Origin: Talaromyces rugulosus
Lineage: Eukaryota > Ascomycota > Eurotiomycetes > Eurotiales > Trichocomaceae
Assembly: GCF_013368755.1 (NCBI RefSeq)
Contig: NC_049562.1
Coordinates: 2,604,001-2,668,000, forward strand
Reading direction: 5' to 3'
DNA: 64,000 nt
Position numbers and translations under genes: made by a program. The notes beneath the pieces were generated by a model. That model searched no databases, was not told where the DNA came from, and saw only the letters and a list, made by a program, of their open reading frames with translations. Below, piece after piece: positions 31,464 to 44,807 of this stretch. Positions within the stretch are counted from its first letter, which is position 1; every line of letters begins with the position of its first letter.

Positions 31464-33098
31464 ATGTCTATGGAAGACATCATCTTTGACGACGAACCCA
31501 TCATGCCCGCCAATCCTCAGCCCTCGTTGAGCCATCATGGGAACATCGAAGCCGATGTACGTGACTTTTTGATTATTTGGAGAGGAAAAAAAAAAAAAAA
31601 AGACTTATACCACTCCTAGGACGCCTCGACCGACTCGGATTCGGCCTTCCACGGCTCGTGAGTTCTTCTTCTCGTTCCTTTTCTTCTGCCCGGACGAACT
31701 GACTAGAGGCAGAATCGGTGACGAGAGTTATACTTCATCCATATCAGACAGCGTGAGGAATTACAAGTGCGTTGACCGGATCCTATATGATTTGCCATTA
31801 CTAACTTTTGAGATAGATATGAAGTACAATACCCTGTCCCTAACTCTGTCATGACTAGTAATATCTAACAAAGACACCTTGCAGAATGGCCGGAGATATC
31901 ATGCTTTCAAAGAAGGAAGCCATTTTCTGGTACGTATTTTCTTCTCCTTTTTGGTTTTATAACATGATTTTGTTACATACTAACAGCACCAGCCCAACGA
32001 CGACCACGAGCAGGCCCGTATGGACCTCGCCCATCACATATACCTCATGCTCACCGGTGGCAAATTATCCATGGCCCCGATTCAAAATCCGCTGCGAGTG
32101 CTCGATCTCGGCACCGGAACAGGTACACTACACCCACACCACACTGCATTTTTGGGTGTATGCCACCAGAGAAGACTGACACAGTGTATAAATAGGAATC
32201 TGGGCAATTGATTTTGCAGAGTATGCTTTCCTCATGGCAATTTTTTAGCAGCAACTGACCTTTTTTTTTCTCCGCGCAGCGAGCACCCAGATGCATTTGT
32301 ATTAGGTGGGTTACAGACATTGACTATAAAAGCTGCAAATTTACTAAGTAATATGTAGGAAACGATCTAAGCCCTATCCAACCCTCATGGTAAAGCAAGC
32401 CACCTCAAAAAAGAAAGAAAGAAACTAACAAAAAAACAGGGTCCCACCAAACCTCCAATTCGAAGTCGACGACTACGAAGGCGAATGGTCCTACTCACAA
32501 AAATTCGACTACATCCACGGCCGCGAGATGGAAGGCATGGTCCAAGACTTTGACCGCCTATTCCAGCAATCCTACAAACACCTGAACCCTGGCGGCTGGG
32601 CCGAGTTCCAGTCCATTGAGCTTAATTGCTTTTGTGACGATGACTCGCGGCAAAAAGCTACGGCGTGGGTGACATGGTCTGAAAATCTGCACAAGGCGGC
32701 GCGCACATTTGGCAAGAATATGCGTACGCTGCGCACGTGGCCGGATAGGTTGAAGGAGGCTGGGTTTCAGAATGTGCAGACTATGGCGATTCCAGTAATT
32801 TGCCCCTTGTTCTTCTTTTGTCTTTCTTTTTGGGTCGAAATAACTGACAGATCAGCTCCCGTTTAACCCCTGGCCCAAAGACCCCAAACTCAAAGAAATC
32901 GGCCGCTACCAACAACTGCACATGTACGAGGGCATCGGCTCCTATAGCATGCGTCTCTACACGGGCGTGCTGAAATGGAAAAAGGAAGACGTCGAGGCTC
33001 TATTGGCCGAGGTCCAGAAGATCCTCAAAGACCGATCCGTGCATATCTATACCATGGTTCATTTTGTCTATGGCCAGAAACCGCTTGATGCAAACTAG
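31464..33098 (+). CDS. LaeA-like S-adenosylmethionine methyltransferase
   Basis: Class I methyltransferase of the LaeA-like (LLM) group, often tied to secondary metabolism and development in filamentous fungi. It can be read through about ten short introns: MSMEDIIFDDEPIM … NGRRYHAFKEG … NDDHEQARMDLAHHIYLMLTGGKL … VLDLGTGTG|IWAIDFAD … DLSPIQPSW|VPPNLQFEVDDYEGEW … REMEGMVQDFDRL … HLNPGGWAEF … RTWPDRLKEAGFQNV … PLPFNPWPKD. The SAM motif I is VLDLGTGTG, split right after by an intron. The acidic motif EVDDYEGEW and the post-motif GGWAEFQSIE are as in the family. The stop is at 33096–33098. The start at 31464 begins a typical acidic leader. The target is unknown; LaeA homologues act in the nucleus with Velvet proteins. 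Confidence 0.85.
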
Positions 33099-33882
33099 GT
33101 CGAAATTGTTGAGGGGGTGGTTTTTGGCACGTCTGTTGTAGATATATCAATTTCGTTTTGAAGCAGTACGGGCATGCCGGTGCTCTATTTCTACTGAAAA
33201 TACTTGACACATAAACTCAACATTTGAAAATTGCGATGATTTATTATCATCAACTGCTATTCAATTGATGCATAGGTATAATCACTACTTGTAGTTATTT
33301 ATCACCTTCCATACTCCGTAATAACGCACAAAAGAAAGGGAAAAACAGAATTCACAATCTCGTAATAATATAATAAATAATGCGCCGAGACAATACACTC
33401 GTCAATATATATGAGTGTAGCCAAAATTTAAAAACAGAAGTTCTTCGATATAAATCAAGCCTCCGGTATGCCATCAGTATGTATGTGTGTTTGAGAAAAA
33501 AGAAAGTGAAAAAGAGCAAAAGAATCAGGTTTAATCATTTAGTCAACCAAAATCTTATCAGGCACAAAATGCAAACGAAATCATGCGGTGGCGAATATCA
33601 AAAGAACCGGGGATGATAAACGGGAACATCAGAGTATAAACAATAAGCAGGGCCGGGTGCAGTTGACCAGTATTTTCTGCAACTTCTAGAAACAGACTAT
33701 TTCTGGCGCATCCAAACCCTGCAACAGTAAGAAAAAATATGTATAACGCCGTCGGGTACTCTATGTGGCTTATGCAGAAGGTATCATAATGGTTTCGTGT
33801 CATGATCAAGGCCGTTAGATGGAAGCATGTTGCCGGGTTGAGAAAGGATGGAGATGACCACCTTCGCTGTTGGAAGAATTTT
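33099..33882. other. Convergent intergenic region
   Basis: About 780 bp between the 3' ends of the methyltransferase and sts1 genes. AT-rich; ORF-like stretches (33380–33616 and its antisense) lack any family signal. Confidence 0.5.
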
Positions 33883-34956
33883 CTACCACTGTCCAACCTT
33901 TAGAGGCACTCCCATGCCGTAAGTTCCGGATAGGAGTTGGTCGCGGATCGAGGTTTGGTCACCACTAGAGGTAGACTGCCCACTCGACAAACCCGAACCC
34001 ATCCAACCCAGACTAGTGCTGAGCTCATTGATAGCCTCCTGCAGTTTGCCATTGGAGATTTCATTGTGTTTCGCGAGTTTCTGGTCCCATCCCCCATACT
34101 GTAGCTGTATGCCTCCACCGCGTTTGGCGGCCTCCCGAATCACAAGGACCCAGGCTCGACCGATGTCTTCGTACGCAGAATCGCATTTGAAGTTGTGCCG
34201 GGGAGTATCGTATCTTGGTAACCGGTGGATGATCTCTGTTGCTCCATCCAAATAGGCCAGTGTCGTGGACGTTTGTGTTTCGTTAGGCGGGAGAAAATGG
34301 GGTGTGAATTCGCTCATAGCATCTAGCAGGTTGTTCAGAGGCACTCGCACCCGGTTGAACGCATAGTCTGATAAAGTATCGCCACTGCCCAGCGGGATTG
34401 CTGACTGCAAGTTGGAGAGATAATTCTGAAGCACCTGCAACGTCGAGGTCACGCTAGGACGAGGTGCAGTCTGAACAACCTCCTCGCCGAGTTCTGGATG
34501 GCGTTGGCACACTGCCTGGAGCACGGACCTCAACGCATCCGTGTCCAAGGTCTCGAGTAATCTAGGGAGTGGAAGGGGGCGGCCGGCTATATTGGGACGA
34601 GATCGCTTGTACTGGCGGTTGGGTAGTGGGCGTGGTGTGAAGGCAGGGGAGTTGGTTGGGGATGCTGACATCCGCACATCGTTGTCGTTGCCATCGTCAT
34701 CAGCCTTGCGTTTTTTGTTGCTATTTTGTTGGGGTGGCGTCGACACTGGATATTAAAAAAAAATGTTAGAAAGTATGTCTCGGATCGTGAGCGGGTAGGT
34801 TTTGGATCCATGTTGTGTGGAATGGGGACCGTGCTAGAAAACCCAGTTCCGACAGACGAAACTCGACGGGCAGAACTCACTGGGACGGGTGGGAGAGAAA
34901 CGATAGTGTTCGTGGAAGTGCGGAGGGAATGGAGGCGTGGCCACTAGGCTGTTCAT
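33883..34956 (-). CDS. sts1: Nuclear proteasome tether Sts1/Cut8
   Basis: Tethers proteasomes to the nuclear envelope and brings them to nuclear substrates, as Sts1 does in budding yeast and Cut8 in fission yeast. Two exons (34956–34881 and 34745–33883) give 312 residues. Exon 1 supplies [20 protein letters not shown] and ends in a single A that completes the ATG-like codon at the exon 2 junction ([18 protein letters not shown]). A basic nuclear signal (KKRKAD, KRSRPN) is followed by the helical Cut8 core ([71 protein letters not shown]). The two-exon start is preferred because it has good splice sites and matches the typical N-terminus of filamentous Sts1 proteins. Confidence 0.9.
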
Positions 34957-35651
34957 GTTGAAGTGAAGTGGTGATGATGTTGGCAGGACGATAAGCACCC
35001 GACCAGTGTCCACGAGCGACAAATGTTGCTGGCGTCAGAAGGGGCGGGCGAGAGGCAAATCGAGCGAGGGCCAGCCGACGATGGATCGAGATGGTCGCAG
35101 TTACTCAAAGGCAACGGCGTGCAATGCAGCGATAGTCATATACGAGAGCGAGGGTTGAATGATTGATGGTTGCTGGACGGCGAGGTGCAAGGGAAAGAGA
35201 GCGAAGGGAGTTAAGTTAGGTCTGGAAATTGGAAATTGGTGGTGCTAGAGCCGGGGCTAGCTGGCTTAGCAGCTGGCTGCCAAGCCCCGTTGGGCCAGTC
35301 AGCGCCGGGCGGGCGGTCACACGGTCACAGCGTGTATCGGCGATACCGTAATTTGGGCGCCCATCCTGGTAGGCAAGGCAACCACGCGCCCACCTGACCG
35401 CTTGCGTTGAGCCTACGCGGTATCGGCGCTGTAACGACCAATACCGGCTCTCCCCACACTACGTGCTACTCTATTGCTCGGTATACAATAAATGATACAT
35501 ACTACATACTACATACTACTACCACTATTATATAGATCCATTAAATATATGCACTCGTTCATACCATTTGTATTCTGCAATAACCAAGATATACACTGCT
35601 GATTGCCGGTTCGATAAACACCACAACGCCTTTGCCACTTTTATCAGGCCG
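34957..35651. other. Intergenic region between sts1 and mtr4
   Basis: About 695 bp. It should contain the sts1 promoter (both flanking genes are minus strand) and the mtr4 3' end. A short ATACTACAT repeat occurs near 35500–35520. No gene is seen. Confidence 0.5.
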
Positions 35652-38600
35652 TTACAAGTAAAGTGATTGAGCAGCGACGATATCGCGTCGCACCTTGGTG
35701 AGCGAAGTCTCAAACTTCTGCTCCAGCTCTTCGCTCCCCATGACCTTGGATGCCTGCGCCATCTGCCGCATCAACTCCTCGAGCCGCCGGAACACACGGA
35801 TCAAGCTGCCCTCGTACACGTCTGTCATTTTGCATATCTCGGCAAAGGACTTGCCGTTTGCCCACTCGTACATGGTTTCCATGAGTTCCCAGTGGAAGCT
35901 CTGTACGTACTCGTCCTCATTGACCGCAAGCTTCGATTCGAGTGACACCTTGGCAATGATTCGCGCTTGGGCCTGGATTTCCTTGAGCGGCTTCACCAGC
36001 TCGTCCTGACGCAACGCAGGTGTATCCTTTGCCTTCTCCTCAAACACAAAGACACTCAGTATAGCAGCACATTGTTCCGGGGTCAAGTTGTTGAAGAAAC
36101 CGTTGAACAGCAGCTCGCTCAGCATCAGTTCATCACCCGTGCTGATCTCGCATGCCACTCGTGCCTTGAGCTGGACTACTTCTGCCTCATTGATGAAGCC
36201 AAACCGTCGGAGAACTCGTTTCCGGCATTTCAGCTCGTCCAGTTGCATGATAGACATTGCGTCCGAAATCTTCTTCTTGACCGACTTGATAGTAGTTCCT
36301 AGCTCCACCTTTTCGGAGTACTGGTTGTAGAGTTCAGGTAAGCGAGGCGAGTTGTGAAGAGGGTTTCCTAATAGTCGTGATTCGAGAACCTCGATTTTCT
36401 AGGTCATAATTAGTTAAGAAGCATAATATATCAGTCAGGGGGGAAACACATACCCTGAGAAGCTTCTTGAAAGACTCATCCTTGATGCCCATGTGTTCAA
36501 TGGGATCTAAAAGGGCGACTCCATCCGGGAACCGTTTGTGGATTTCATCAAGAGAGCGTTTGGCGCTATTCCGCGACTCGGCTGTTTTGATATCCTTCGG
36601 GAGGTAGATTCGGACGTGGGAGAACGCCTGCACACAACTGAGAAGAACCGGGACAACCTCAAAGTCGGATTGCTCGCCTTCTTGTGGTGGCCGAACCCCA
36701 GAGGGGAGGTCGGCGTGGGTATTAGTGCCAGAAGAGGAGCCTTCAGCGACCTTTAAGAGAACATAAACGACGTAAGACTGATGAGGGGTTTGCTCTTCAG
36801 CTCCCTTTCGGCGTTTGTAGTCAACAACCACACCCCAGCCGAAATCGTAGTCCAGATACTTGATCTGAATGAGACGGCCAGGCTGCAGATATCGTAAGCT
36901 ATAATCGGGGTGGCTAATGACAACCTGCATATCCGTGGTGAATTGCGCAAGCTGTTTTCTCAAGTCATAGTACTCGCGAATTGTCGGCTCGTCCGAGATG
37001 TTCATGTTTGCTCGTTGTGATTCGAGTTCCTCAAGTTCTGGCTTTGTTAGTAGTTTGTCCGATGAAATGATAGCCATAAAATGATAGAAGAATTACTAAC
37101 CTTTCTCTAATCCGGCAACACTGGCCGTATTCTGAAACTGGAAGAAGCAGCGCTCCAGCATAAACTCGGGAGAAATGCCCTCCACACGCATCAAGTTCAA
37201 GATCATATTATAACCCAGATGGAATGCGGAATTAAGACGATCTTGTTCACCACGTACGATCTCCTTGGCGACTGCAGGCTCCATTTCCTCACCAACCATC
37301 ATAATAACAATACCACGATCATCAAGACCTCTTCGACCAGCACGTCCTGACATTTGGATAAATTCGGATGGGGTCACCCATCGAGTCCCGGTTCCATCGA
37401 ACTTTCGGACACTTGTAAAGACGACAGTCTTAGCAGGCATGTTAAGACCGATCGAGAACGTCTCTGTTGCGAACAGGACTTTAATGAGACCTTCCTGGAA
37501 AAGAATCTCGATGGTTTCCTTTAGAATGGGAAGCAGTCCTGAGTGGTGAACACCAATACCACGTCGCAGAAGAGGCAGAATGTTTTTGATCTGAGAAAGT
37601 TCTCTATCCTCCTCAGACAACATCTCAATGGCGCTGTTAAAAACTTTGGAAACCATCTCCTTCTCGGAATCGTCATTGAAAGATAGCGAAATCAACTGCA
37701 GGGCATTGGCTTCGCATTCACGCTTGCTGAAACTGAACACAATCACTGGATTGAGGTTCTTCAGCATGATCATTTTGACAATTTTCCACATATCGGATTT
37801 CTCCTTCGTGCCTCCCTTGTTGAACTTCTTGTCTCTTCCTTTGCCTTTGCGTTTGGCGAGAGGGTCAGCCGGGTCGTCGCCCTTTTTCTCTGCAATCGTG
37901 CTCATTGCCTTTTGGAAGTTTTCCTCGCGGAAAGTACCCTTTTCATCCACTACCAAATGCATACCTTCCGAACCGACAGGGAAGAAGTAGTGCTGCAAAG
38001 GAGTAGGTCGGAAATCGGTGTAAACAACGTGACATGGCTGGTTGTGCATTTTGACAATCCACTCAGCGAATTGCATTGCATTTGGGATTGTCGCGGACAA
38101 GAAGACGTAGTGGACCTTGTCGGGTAGGAGGATGATAGTCTCTTCCCAAACGACACCTCGAGCTACAACAATGTTAGCGATACTCTGTAGAGAGATAGCT
38201 CTGGCATAATAAACTTACTTGCGTCACGCAAGTAGTGGATTTCGTCAAAAACGACCCAGGCCACTTCGCGCATGATTTCGGAACCCCGATAAAGCATTGA
38301 TCTCAAAATTTCTGTTGTCATCACTAGACATGTCGCAGTTGGGTTTATCGTCACGTCACCCGTCATCAGACCTACATCTCCAAACTCCGCGGCAAATTCT
38401 CTGTATTTCTGGTTGCTCAAAGCTTTGATAGGACTGGTATAGATGACTCTCTGGTTATTCTTCAAACTCTGCGCGATTGCGTATTCTGCGACCACCGTTT
38501 TACCAGCGCTAGTGTGCGCGGAAACCAAAACACTCTCCTCCCTCTGTATAGAAGAAACTGCGACTTGTTGGAAAGGATCCAGGGTAAAAGGAAATGTTTT

Positions 38601-39053
38601 CGCGGGATCCTCGGGAGGCTTGTGCTGGGAAATCGGGACATAAGGATAGTTTGCCGGAAGAGCCACTTGATGGCGAACTTGATGCGACAAAACGACTGCG
38701 CCAGTGTCTTTGGTAGTTTGGAAGCCCGCCGACGCTGCCACTTCTCGCTCTTGTTCTGTCTCGAATGTGTCGGCCACGACTGGCTCTGGCTCGTCCTGCA
38801 AACGCAGACGCTTTGCCTCTGGTCGACCATTTCCCCCAGCCGGAGGGCTCTTGTCGTCTGTTGCTACACCATTGACAGGTGCATCACCCATAGGCTCATC
38901 TTCCTTGGGCTGGCTGATCGAGTTGTTCTCTTTCACAGCACCATTCGCCTGGCGTTTCTTGTTCTTGTCTTTTTTCAGTCGAGGCTTGCTAGACTCTGTA
39001 GGAGGGCCAAGGCCCTGGGGCTTGTCGTCAAAGACGTCGAATAGCTCATCCAT
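35652..39053 (-). CDS. mtr4: Exosome RNA helicase Mtr4
   Basis: Nuclear Ski2-like 3'–5' RNA helicase, the motor of the TRAMP complex that feeds RNA to the exosome for rRNA processing and RNA surveillance. Four exons (39053–38219, 38162–37101, 37037–36454, 36398–35652) sum exactly to 1075 residues. After an acidic/Lys-rich N-terminus come motif I ([16 protein letters not shown]), motif [11 protein letters not shown] (DEIH), [32 protein letters not shown] and [10 protein letters not shown]. The arch/KOW insert follows ([21 protein letters not shown]). The C-terminal DSHCT domain includes [26 protein letters not shown] and [25 protein letters not shown]. The intron 2 acceptor was placed after GCCAG, giving [10 protein letters not shown]. 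The upstream in-frame ATG at 39308 is not used because it would overlap the divergent promoter. Confidence 0.95.
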
Positions 39054-39384
39054 GGCTGCAATACGCTCCCAGCCCTTCTGCACAACAGACCAGCAAGAAG
39101 TGGAAGGAACAAGCAACTTGGATCGTCGTCGCAAAGCAGCAAAAAAGATTTCCGGCTTCCCGATTGGGCTAGACGAGCGGGTACCTTCTGATTTGCACCG
39201 AGTCTGTTCAATGTTGGTCTTGGCATCACGTGATGGAGCTACGGGATGTCGGAGCCGGAAGTCAGCGAGCAACTCATGCCACTCACTTCTCGACCTCGCA
39301 AACCCCATTCTCCTCTCCCACCTCGGATCAATGTGAGTTATCTACTGCCTGAATGACCTGTCGAACACGCTCTAACTGTCCAAG
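39054..39384. promoter_or_regulatory. Divergent promoter, mtr4 / cox8
   Basis: 331 bp between the starts of mtr4 (minus) and cox8 (plus), so both promoters share it. No TATA box stands out. The mtr4-side frame continues open through it, but its composition and lack of family match argue against coding. Confidence 0.6.
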
Positions 39385-39752
39385 ATGTTCGCTTCCTCCG
39401 TTACCCGGGCCCGGCTCGCCAATTCCTTGGTCGCTCGCCGCGGCTTCTCGACCACTCGCACCCAGCTTGCCAGCCCTTACCACTACGCCGAGGGTCCTCG
39501 CTCCAACATTCCCTTCAACCCGAACACCCGATTCTTTGCTGTCCGATACTGGGCGTTCATGAGTACGTGGTGGTGCCAATGGCCGCATGAGCCTGACCAA
39601 GGGCAAACCGAACTAACCTTTCGTGTGTATAGTCACCGGATTCGGTGCTCCCTTTGCCATTGCCGGTGAGTACCACGCTCGATACATTTTACGCCTACTC
39701 TGTGTTCTAATTGAAGATTTTAGTCTGGCAAACCAAAAAGACTCGTGCTTAG
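39385..39752 (+). CDS. cox8: Cytochrome c oxidase subunit 8 (COX7C type)
   Basis: Small nuclear-encoded subunit of complex IV in the inner mitochondrial membrane. Three exons join as MFASSVTRARLANSLVARRG … YWAFM|ITGFGAPFAIA|VWQTKKTRA, about 79 residues with the stop at 39750–39752. The presequence is Arg/Ser-rich and acid-poor. The mature part has the family pattern GPRSNIPFNPNTRFFAVRYWAFM followed by a single membrane helix ending in WQTKK. The two introns have normal ends (gtacgt…tatag and gtgagt…tttag). The second exon is only about 33 nt. Length fits yeast Cox8. Confidence 0.9.
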
Positions 39753-40184
39753 ACGCGCTCTCATACACTTGTTCTACTAGGTTGAAGGTTCTTAGACGTT
39801 GGAGGTCCACATTACATCAGAATAGTGATTTCATTTGTACAAAACTAAGAAATACAAAAACGTTCTTGAAAAAAACAGCATATTCCATTCCTTATATAAT
39901 TGCTGCAGAAAGCTCTGCTGCGTAGTTTAACTGTGCATGGGTGATCAAGTGGGCGGTTGCGTCTGTAATGTGGATGAAGTCATTGGCCGGTGAGTGGTCG
40001 GAAAAATAAAATTTAACCCACGCAACTTTTTGATATTGAACAAAGACCGCCGCAAAACAGAACACAGCGGCAATAAATTTTTATCACAAGACTGAACTCG
40101 TAAAATTTCGAGTTATCACGGCCCATAGAAAATTTGTTGTTGCTATTTCTGCCCATGGGGGCGGGGTAAAGCACTTGTTCAAAG
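39753..40184. other. Intergenic region between cox8 and elp1
   Basis: 432 bp, AT-rich, holding the cox8 3' end and the elp1 promoter. No gene is seen. Confidence 0.5.
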
Positions 40185-43100
40185 ATGCGCAACCTGAAAA
40201 GCGTGCGCCTCGCCGAGGTACAGCTCCAAACTGAGCTTTCGTTGACGGCCACAGCGTGGGATGCTGTCTCGGACTCTATTATATGCACAGTTGGGCCTGC
40301 TGCAGATGATCCAGCCATTCATCTGCGAAGACTGCCTCATGATGCGGCCCTGACATCTCCTGCCAGTCTGGACGATCTGGAGGCCATCGCTTCATGGGAT
40401 GCCCCATGTCCTCTACCAGATCTCCCATGCGACCGCGTCTTGTCGTTGCAATATTTTGCAGACAATCTCACGGCTATCCTGGTCTTGGAAGGGGGGGACA
40501 TCGTGATAGTTCGCGAGGAACCTCAACCGGGAGAAAACAAAATCGAAATTCTGGGATCTGTGGACGTCGGTATCACTGCCGCTGCTTGGTCTCCAGATGA
40601 AGAGCTTCTGGCAATCACGACTAGAGCAAATACTCTTCTTTACATGACTCGCGAGTTTGAAAACGTGGCAGAAATCACTTTTACGCCTGAAGATCTGAAG
40701 CTGTCGCGCCATGTCTCGGTTGGATGGGGAAAGAAAGAGACCCAGTTTCAGGGCAAGCGAGCAAAAGCGCTTCGAGACCCTACAATGCCTGAGAAGGTGG
40801 ATGAGGGTAAAATTAGTGACTATGATGATTCCCGGACCACAATTACCTGGCGAGGGGACGGTGCGTTTGTCGCCGTCAATAGCATCGAGGTTGGCATTCG
40901 ACGTGCGATCAGGGTATATTCCAGAGAGGGGTCACTGGATAGCGTGAGCGAGCCGGTGGATGGCTTAGAAGGCGCCTTGGGCTGGAGGCCAGCTGGAAAC
41001 ATTATTGCCGGAATCCAGCGCCTTGATGATCGGATTGACGTGGTTTTCTTTGAAAGAAATGGTTTACGCCACGGCCAGTTTACGTTGAGACTCTCAGAAG
41101 AAGAGCGAGCGACCAGTGCAACCGATCTAAAACTAGACTGGAATGTTGATTCTACTGTTTTGGCGGTGCAATTCAAAGACCGCATACAGCTATGGACTAT
41201 GGGTAACTATCATTATTATCTCAAGCAAGAGATTCCAGTCACCGAGGGAGGGGTGAACTTTTTCCGCTGGCACCAGGAGAAGTCATTACGATTCATCTCC
41301 GCCTCTACGAGTAAGCGAAGCACTATAATCATGTTTGTATGCGTGCTTATACTTTTTTTGAACAGACTCGATTATGGACAGCGATTGGGTATTTGATGTC
41401 TGCCACGGTTCAACTATAATACCGCATGATATTGGAGCAGTCGGTGTGATTGACGGGAGTAAGTTGATTAGAACTTTTATACAACAAGTAATTTCAATCT
41501 AACGACATACAGAAATACTCAAATTGACGCCCTTGAGACTTGCTGGCGTCCCACCTCCAATGGCTCACTGTGAAGTCAATGTCGATTCGAATATAGTTGA
41601 TGTTGCTTTCAGTCATTCGGGGGCTAGAATTGCAATTCTTACTCAAAACAGTCTCTCGATTTTTCTTTGGTCTGTCAAGAGTCGACCACTTCCAGCACCA
41701 TTGCTGGAATCCAGTCACCCCCTCTCGCAAACACCCGACTGCCTTCCTAGGCAAGTTGTTTTTCTCGGAGAAAGCGAAGTCTACGTCTTGAGCCACTTTG
41801 GCCCATCTGACTGCCGAATCGAAAGAACAATGCTGGAGACCCGGGAGACCACATTGGCATACACTACTAGCGAGGGAGAGCATGTTCACTCCATTTTCAG
41901 TAACCTCGAGCACGACAAACTCTGGTTCTCCAAGTCCTCTGAAACAAGCAGGGCTACAACATACTCGAATTTGATAGTCGTCGATGGCAATTTACTAGAA
42001 ATAACGCCTTTTGAACAATCTCCTTCCGTGGACACTCACTGGGCCTCGAGTATTCGCATATCCGGCGATCAGGTATTTTCACATCTCTTACGTGCTTATG
42101 GACTTGACTGACAAAGGTTAGGATATTTTGGTCTCGTTGACGCGAACCGGAGCACTATATGCCAACCAACGCCTATTGGCAAAAAACTGCACTTCTTTCA
42201 TTACCACGCAGGGCCATATTCTTTTCACTACCACCCAACACCTCCTGAAGTTTGTGCATATCACCGATGTTGAAGGTGCGTCTGGCGATTTACTATTTCA
42301 TGCCTCTCTTCTTTAAGTCTTCGAATAATTTACTAACTATAAAAACACAGACATGGAAGTACCCGGTGATACACCAGAAACCGACGAGCGTTGCAGAAGT
42401 ATCGAGCGCGGTGGGCGGATTGTCACCGTGACACCTTCCAATTTTGCAGTTACGCTGCAGATGCCACGAGGAAATCTTGAAACGATATTCCCTCGGGCCC
42501 TTGTTCTCGCCGGAATTCGCAGTTTCATTGATACGAAGAATTACCGATCAGCATACCTTGCTTGTCGAAGCCAGATGGTGGATATGAACATCTTGCATGA
42601 CTATGCGCCTCAGCAGTTCATGGAAAACATCCCTCTGTTTATTACGCAAGTCAAGAAGATTGAATTCATTGACGAATTTCTATCGCGGCTACAGTAAGTG
42701 GCGGACTGTGATGACTCGACCTGGTATGGCTAACTGTTCAACAGGGAAGATGACGTTTCTCAAACACTATACAAAGATACCCTAAAGCTTTCGAAAGTCG
42801 AAGCCGAAGCTGCAGTGCAGACAAGCAGTACGAATAGCAAGGCTGTTTTCAAAGGCAGCAAGGTCAATCGCATCTGCGACGCATTCCTGTCAGTCTTGAA
42901 GAACAAGATTGACACAAATTTGCAAAACTTGATCACGGCCCATGTATGCAAGTCGCCTCCAGATCTTGACGCAGGTCTACAGATTGTGGCAAATTTGAGA
43001 GGTAGGTTTTTGTATAACATCTTTCTAAGATGCAACCCAGGCTCACAGCTTCGACTTTGTAGTGCAAAACCCGGAACAAGCCGACGAAGCTGTCGAACAC

Positions 43101-44597
43101 ATGTGTTTCTTGACTGATGCACATCATTTGTACAACAATGCGCTGGGATTGTATGATCTCGAACTCACCATTCTTGTCGCCCAGCAAGCTCAAAAGGTAC
43201 GCAATGCAGCCCTCTATGCTTAAAAAACAACCCTCTAACATGAAATCACAGGATCCAAGGGAGTATCTTCCGTTCCTGCGGAACCTCCAGAGCCTACCCG
43301 AGCTTCGTCGTCAATTTGAGATAGACAACTTCTTGGGCCGTTCTTCGAAAGCGTTGAAACACCTTCACGCTCTCAACGTTTATGATGAGTTCAAACAGTA
43401 TACTGTCAAACACAGTCTTTACCGAGAAGCTATGGAGCTGTACAAATACCAAACAGAGAAGCTCGGGGAAATGACGCATTTATATGCAGATTATCTGTGC
43501 CAACAAAACAATCACAAGGAGGCCGCAATCGGTAAGTGGGAAGCCATACCTAAGACGTTACAAACCTGCTAACCTGTAAACCAGCGTATGAGTCGCTCGG
43601 AATATACGACGAAGCATACAAATCCTACCAAATTGCACATTACTGGCGCGAGTCATTATTCAGTGCCATGATGGTACCCCTTTCCGAATCCGAGCTGCGA
43701 GATCATGCCCTCACCCTAGTGTCAACACTGGTCGAGGAAGACAAAGACTACATATCCGCCGCACAAATCCACGCAGACCATCTCAAGGACTATCCCGCAG
43801 CGGCTCGACTCTTTTGCCGCGGCTCTCGCTTCTCCGAAGCCACACGCCTACTGGCCGTCAACGGACTCAAAGATCTCATCCCGGACATCGTCGACGGCGG
43901 ACTCGCCGAAGCGATGGGCTCAACCACCGACTTCCTGGCCGACTGCCGAGCACAACTTAACGCACAAGTACCGCGAATCCGCGAGTTACGGGACAAGCGC
44001 GCGGCAGATCCATTGGCATATTTCGGCGGTGATCCGTCCAGCAACAACGCCGAGGCTGGTGGGCCCGATATCCCAGACAACGTCTCCCTCGCACCAACCG
44101 ACGCCTCTACGGCAGCTGGCAAATCAATGTTTACGAGATACACCGGCGGAACGTCCATGAGCCGACGGACGTCCAAAACACGGCGTCGCGAAGAGCGCAA
44201 ACGGGCCGCGGGCCGCAAGGGAACCGTGTACGAGGAGGAATACCTGGTCAATAGTGTCCGGCGCCTGATTGAGCGGGTCAATAGCACGTTTGACGAAGTC
44301 ACTGCGCTGGTCGAGGGGCTGTTGCGACGGGGCATGCGTGAGCGTGCCACGGCTGTTGAGAAGGCGCTGCAGGAAGTGCTGAGTATGTGCACTGATTCGT
44401 TGGAGGTTTTTGAGTCTGAGGCTGAAAGTGCTGGAGACGGGGTGGGTGGTGCGTCGACTGGTATCCCCGGCCAGGCTGAAGCACCGCCCACGGCCTTGGG
44501 AGGGGACGCAGTCTATTTGGATAGTCTGCAGGGGAACAATCAGAAACGTGCTGCCCCGGTTGTGCGAGAATTCGCCAAGCTGGCTCTTCTGGGCTGA
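40185..44597 (+). CDS. elp1: Elongator complex subunit 1 (Elp1/Iki3)
   Basis: Largest scaffold subunit of Elongator, which makes the cm5/mcm5 side chains on wobble uridines of tRNA in the cytosol. About nine exons separated by eight short introns (roughly 41312, 41460, 42075, 42275, 42695, 43000, 43197 and 43532). The N-terminus MRNLKSVRLAEVQ starts two WD40 propellers (ITAAAWSPDEELLAITT; TTITWRGDGAFVAVNS; LGWRPAGNIIAGIQ; DVAFSHSGARIAILT). An alpha-solenoid follows ([79 protein letters not shown]). Near the end a basic segment (TSKTRRREERKRAAGRKG) matches the tRNA-binding region, then YEEEYLVNSVRRLI. Family order is complete, so the gene looks intact. Confidence 0.95.
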
Positions 44598-44807
44598 TGT
44601 TTGTTAATATGACTTGCATGATTTAAAATAAGAGGACATTACATAGGAATGAAAACCATAATGGCATATAGATTTTTATTAGATTATCGGTCATCGGACA
44701 TCTACATTGCTCCGTCGAACATATAGAATATCAGGGTATCTCTAATCTCTCCAACCCGGAAAATAACAATGAAAGTATAAATTAAGAAAATTAAGTTCAA
44801 TATTCAC

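Noticed and set aside
39054..39308. N-terminal extension of Mtr4 to an upstream in-frame ATG
   Set aside because: Would occupy the divergent promoter and resembles no Mtr4; the start [10 protein letters not shown] is typical.
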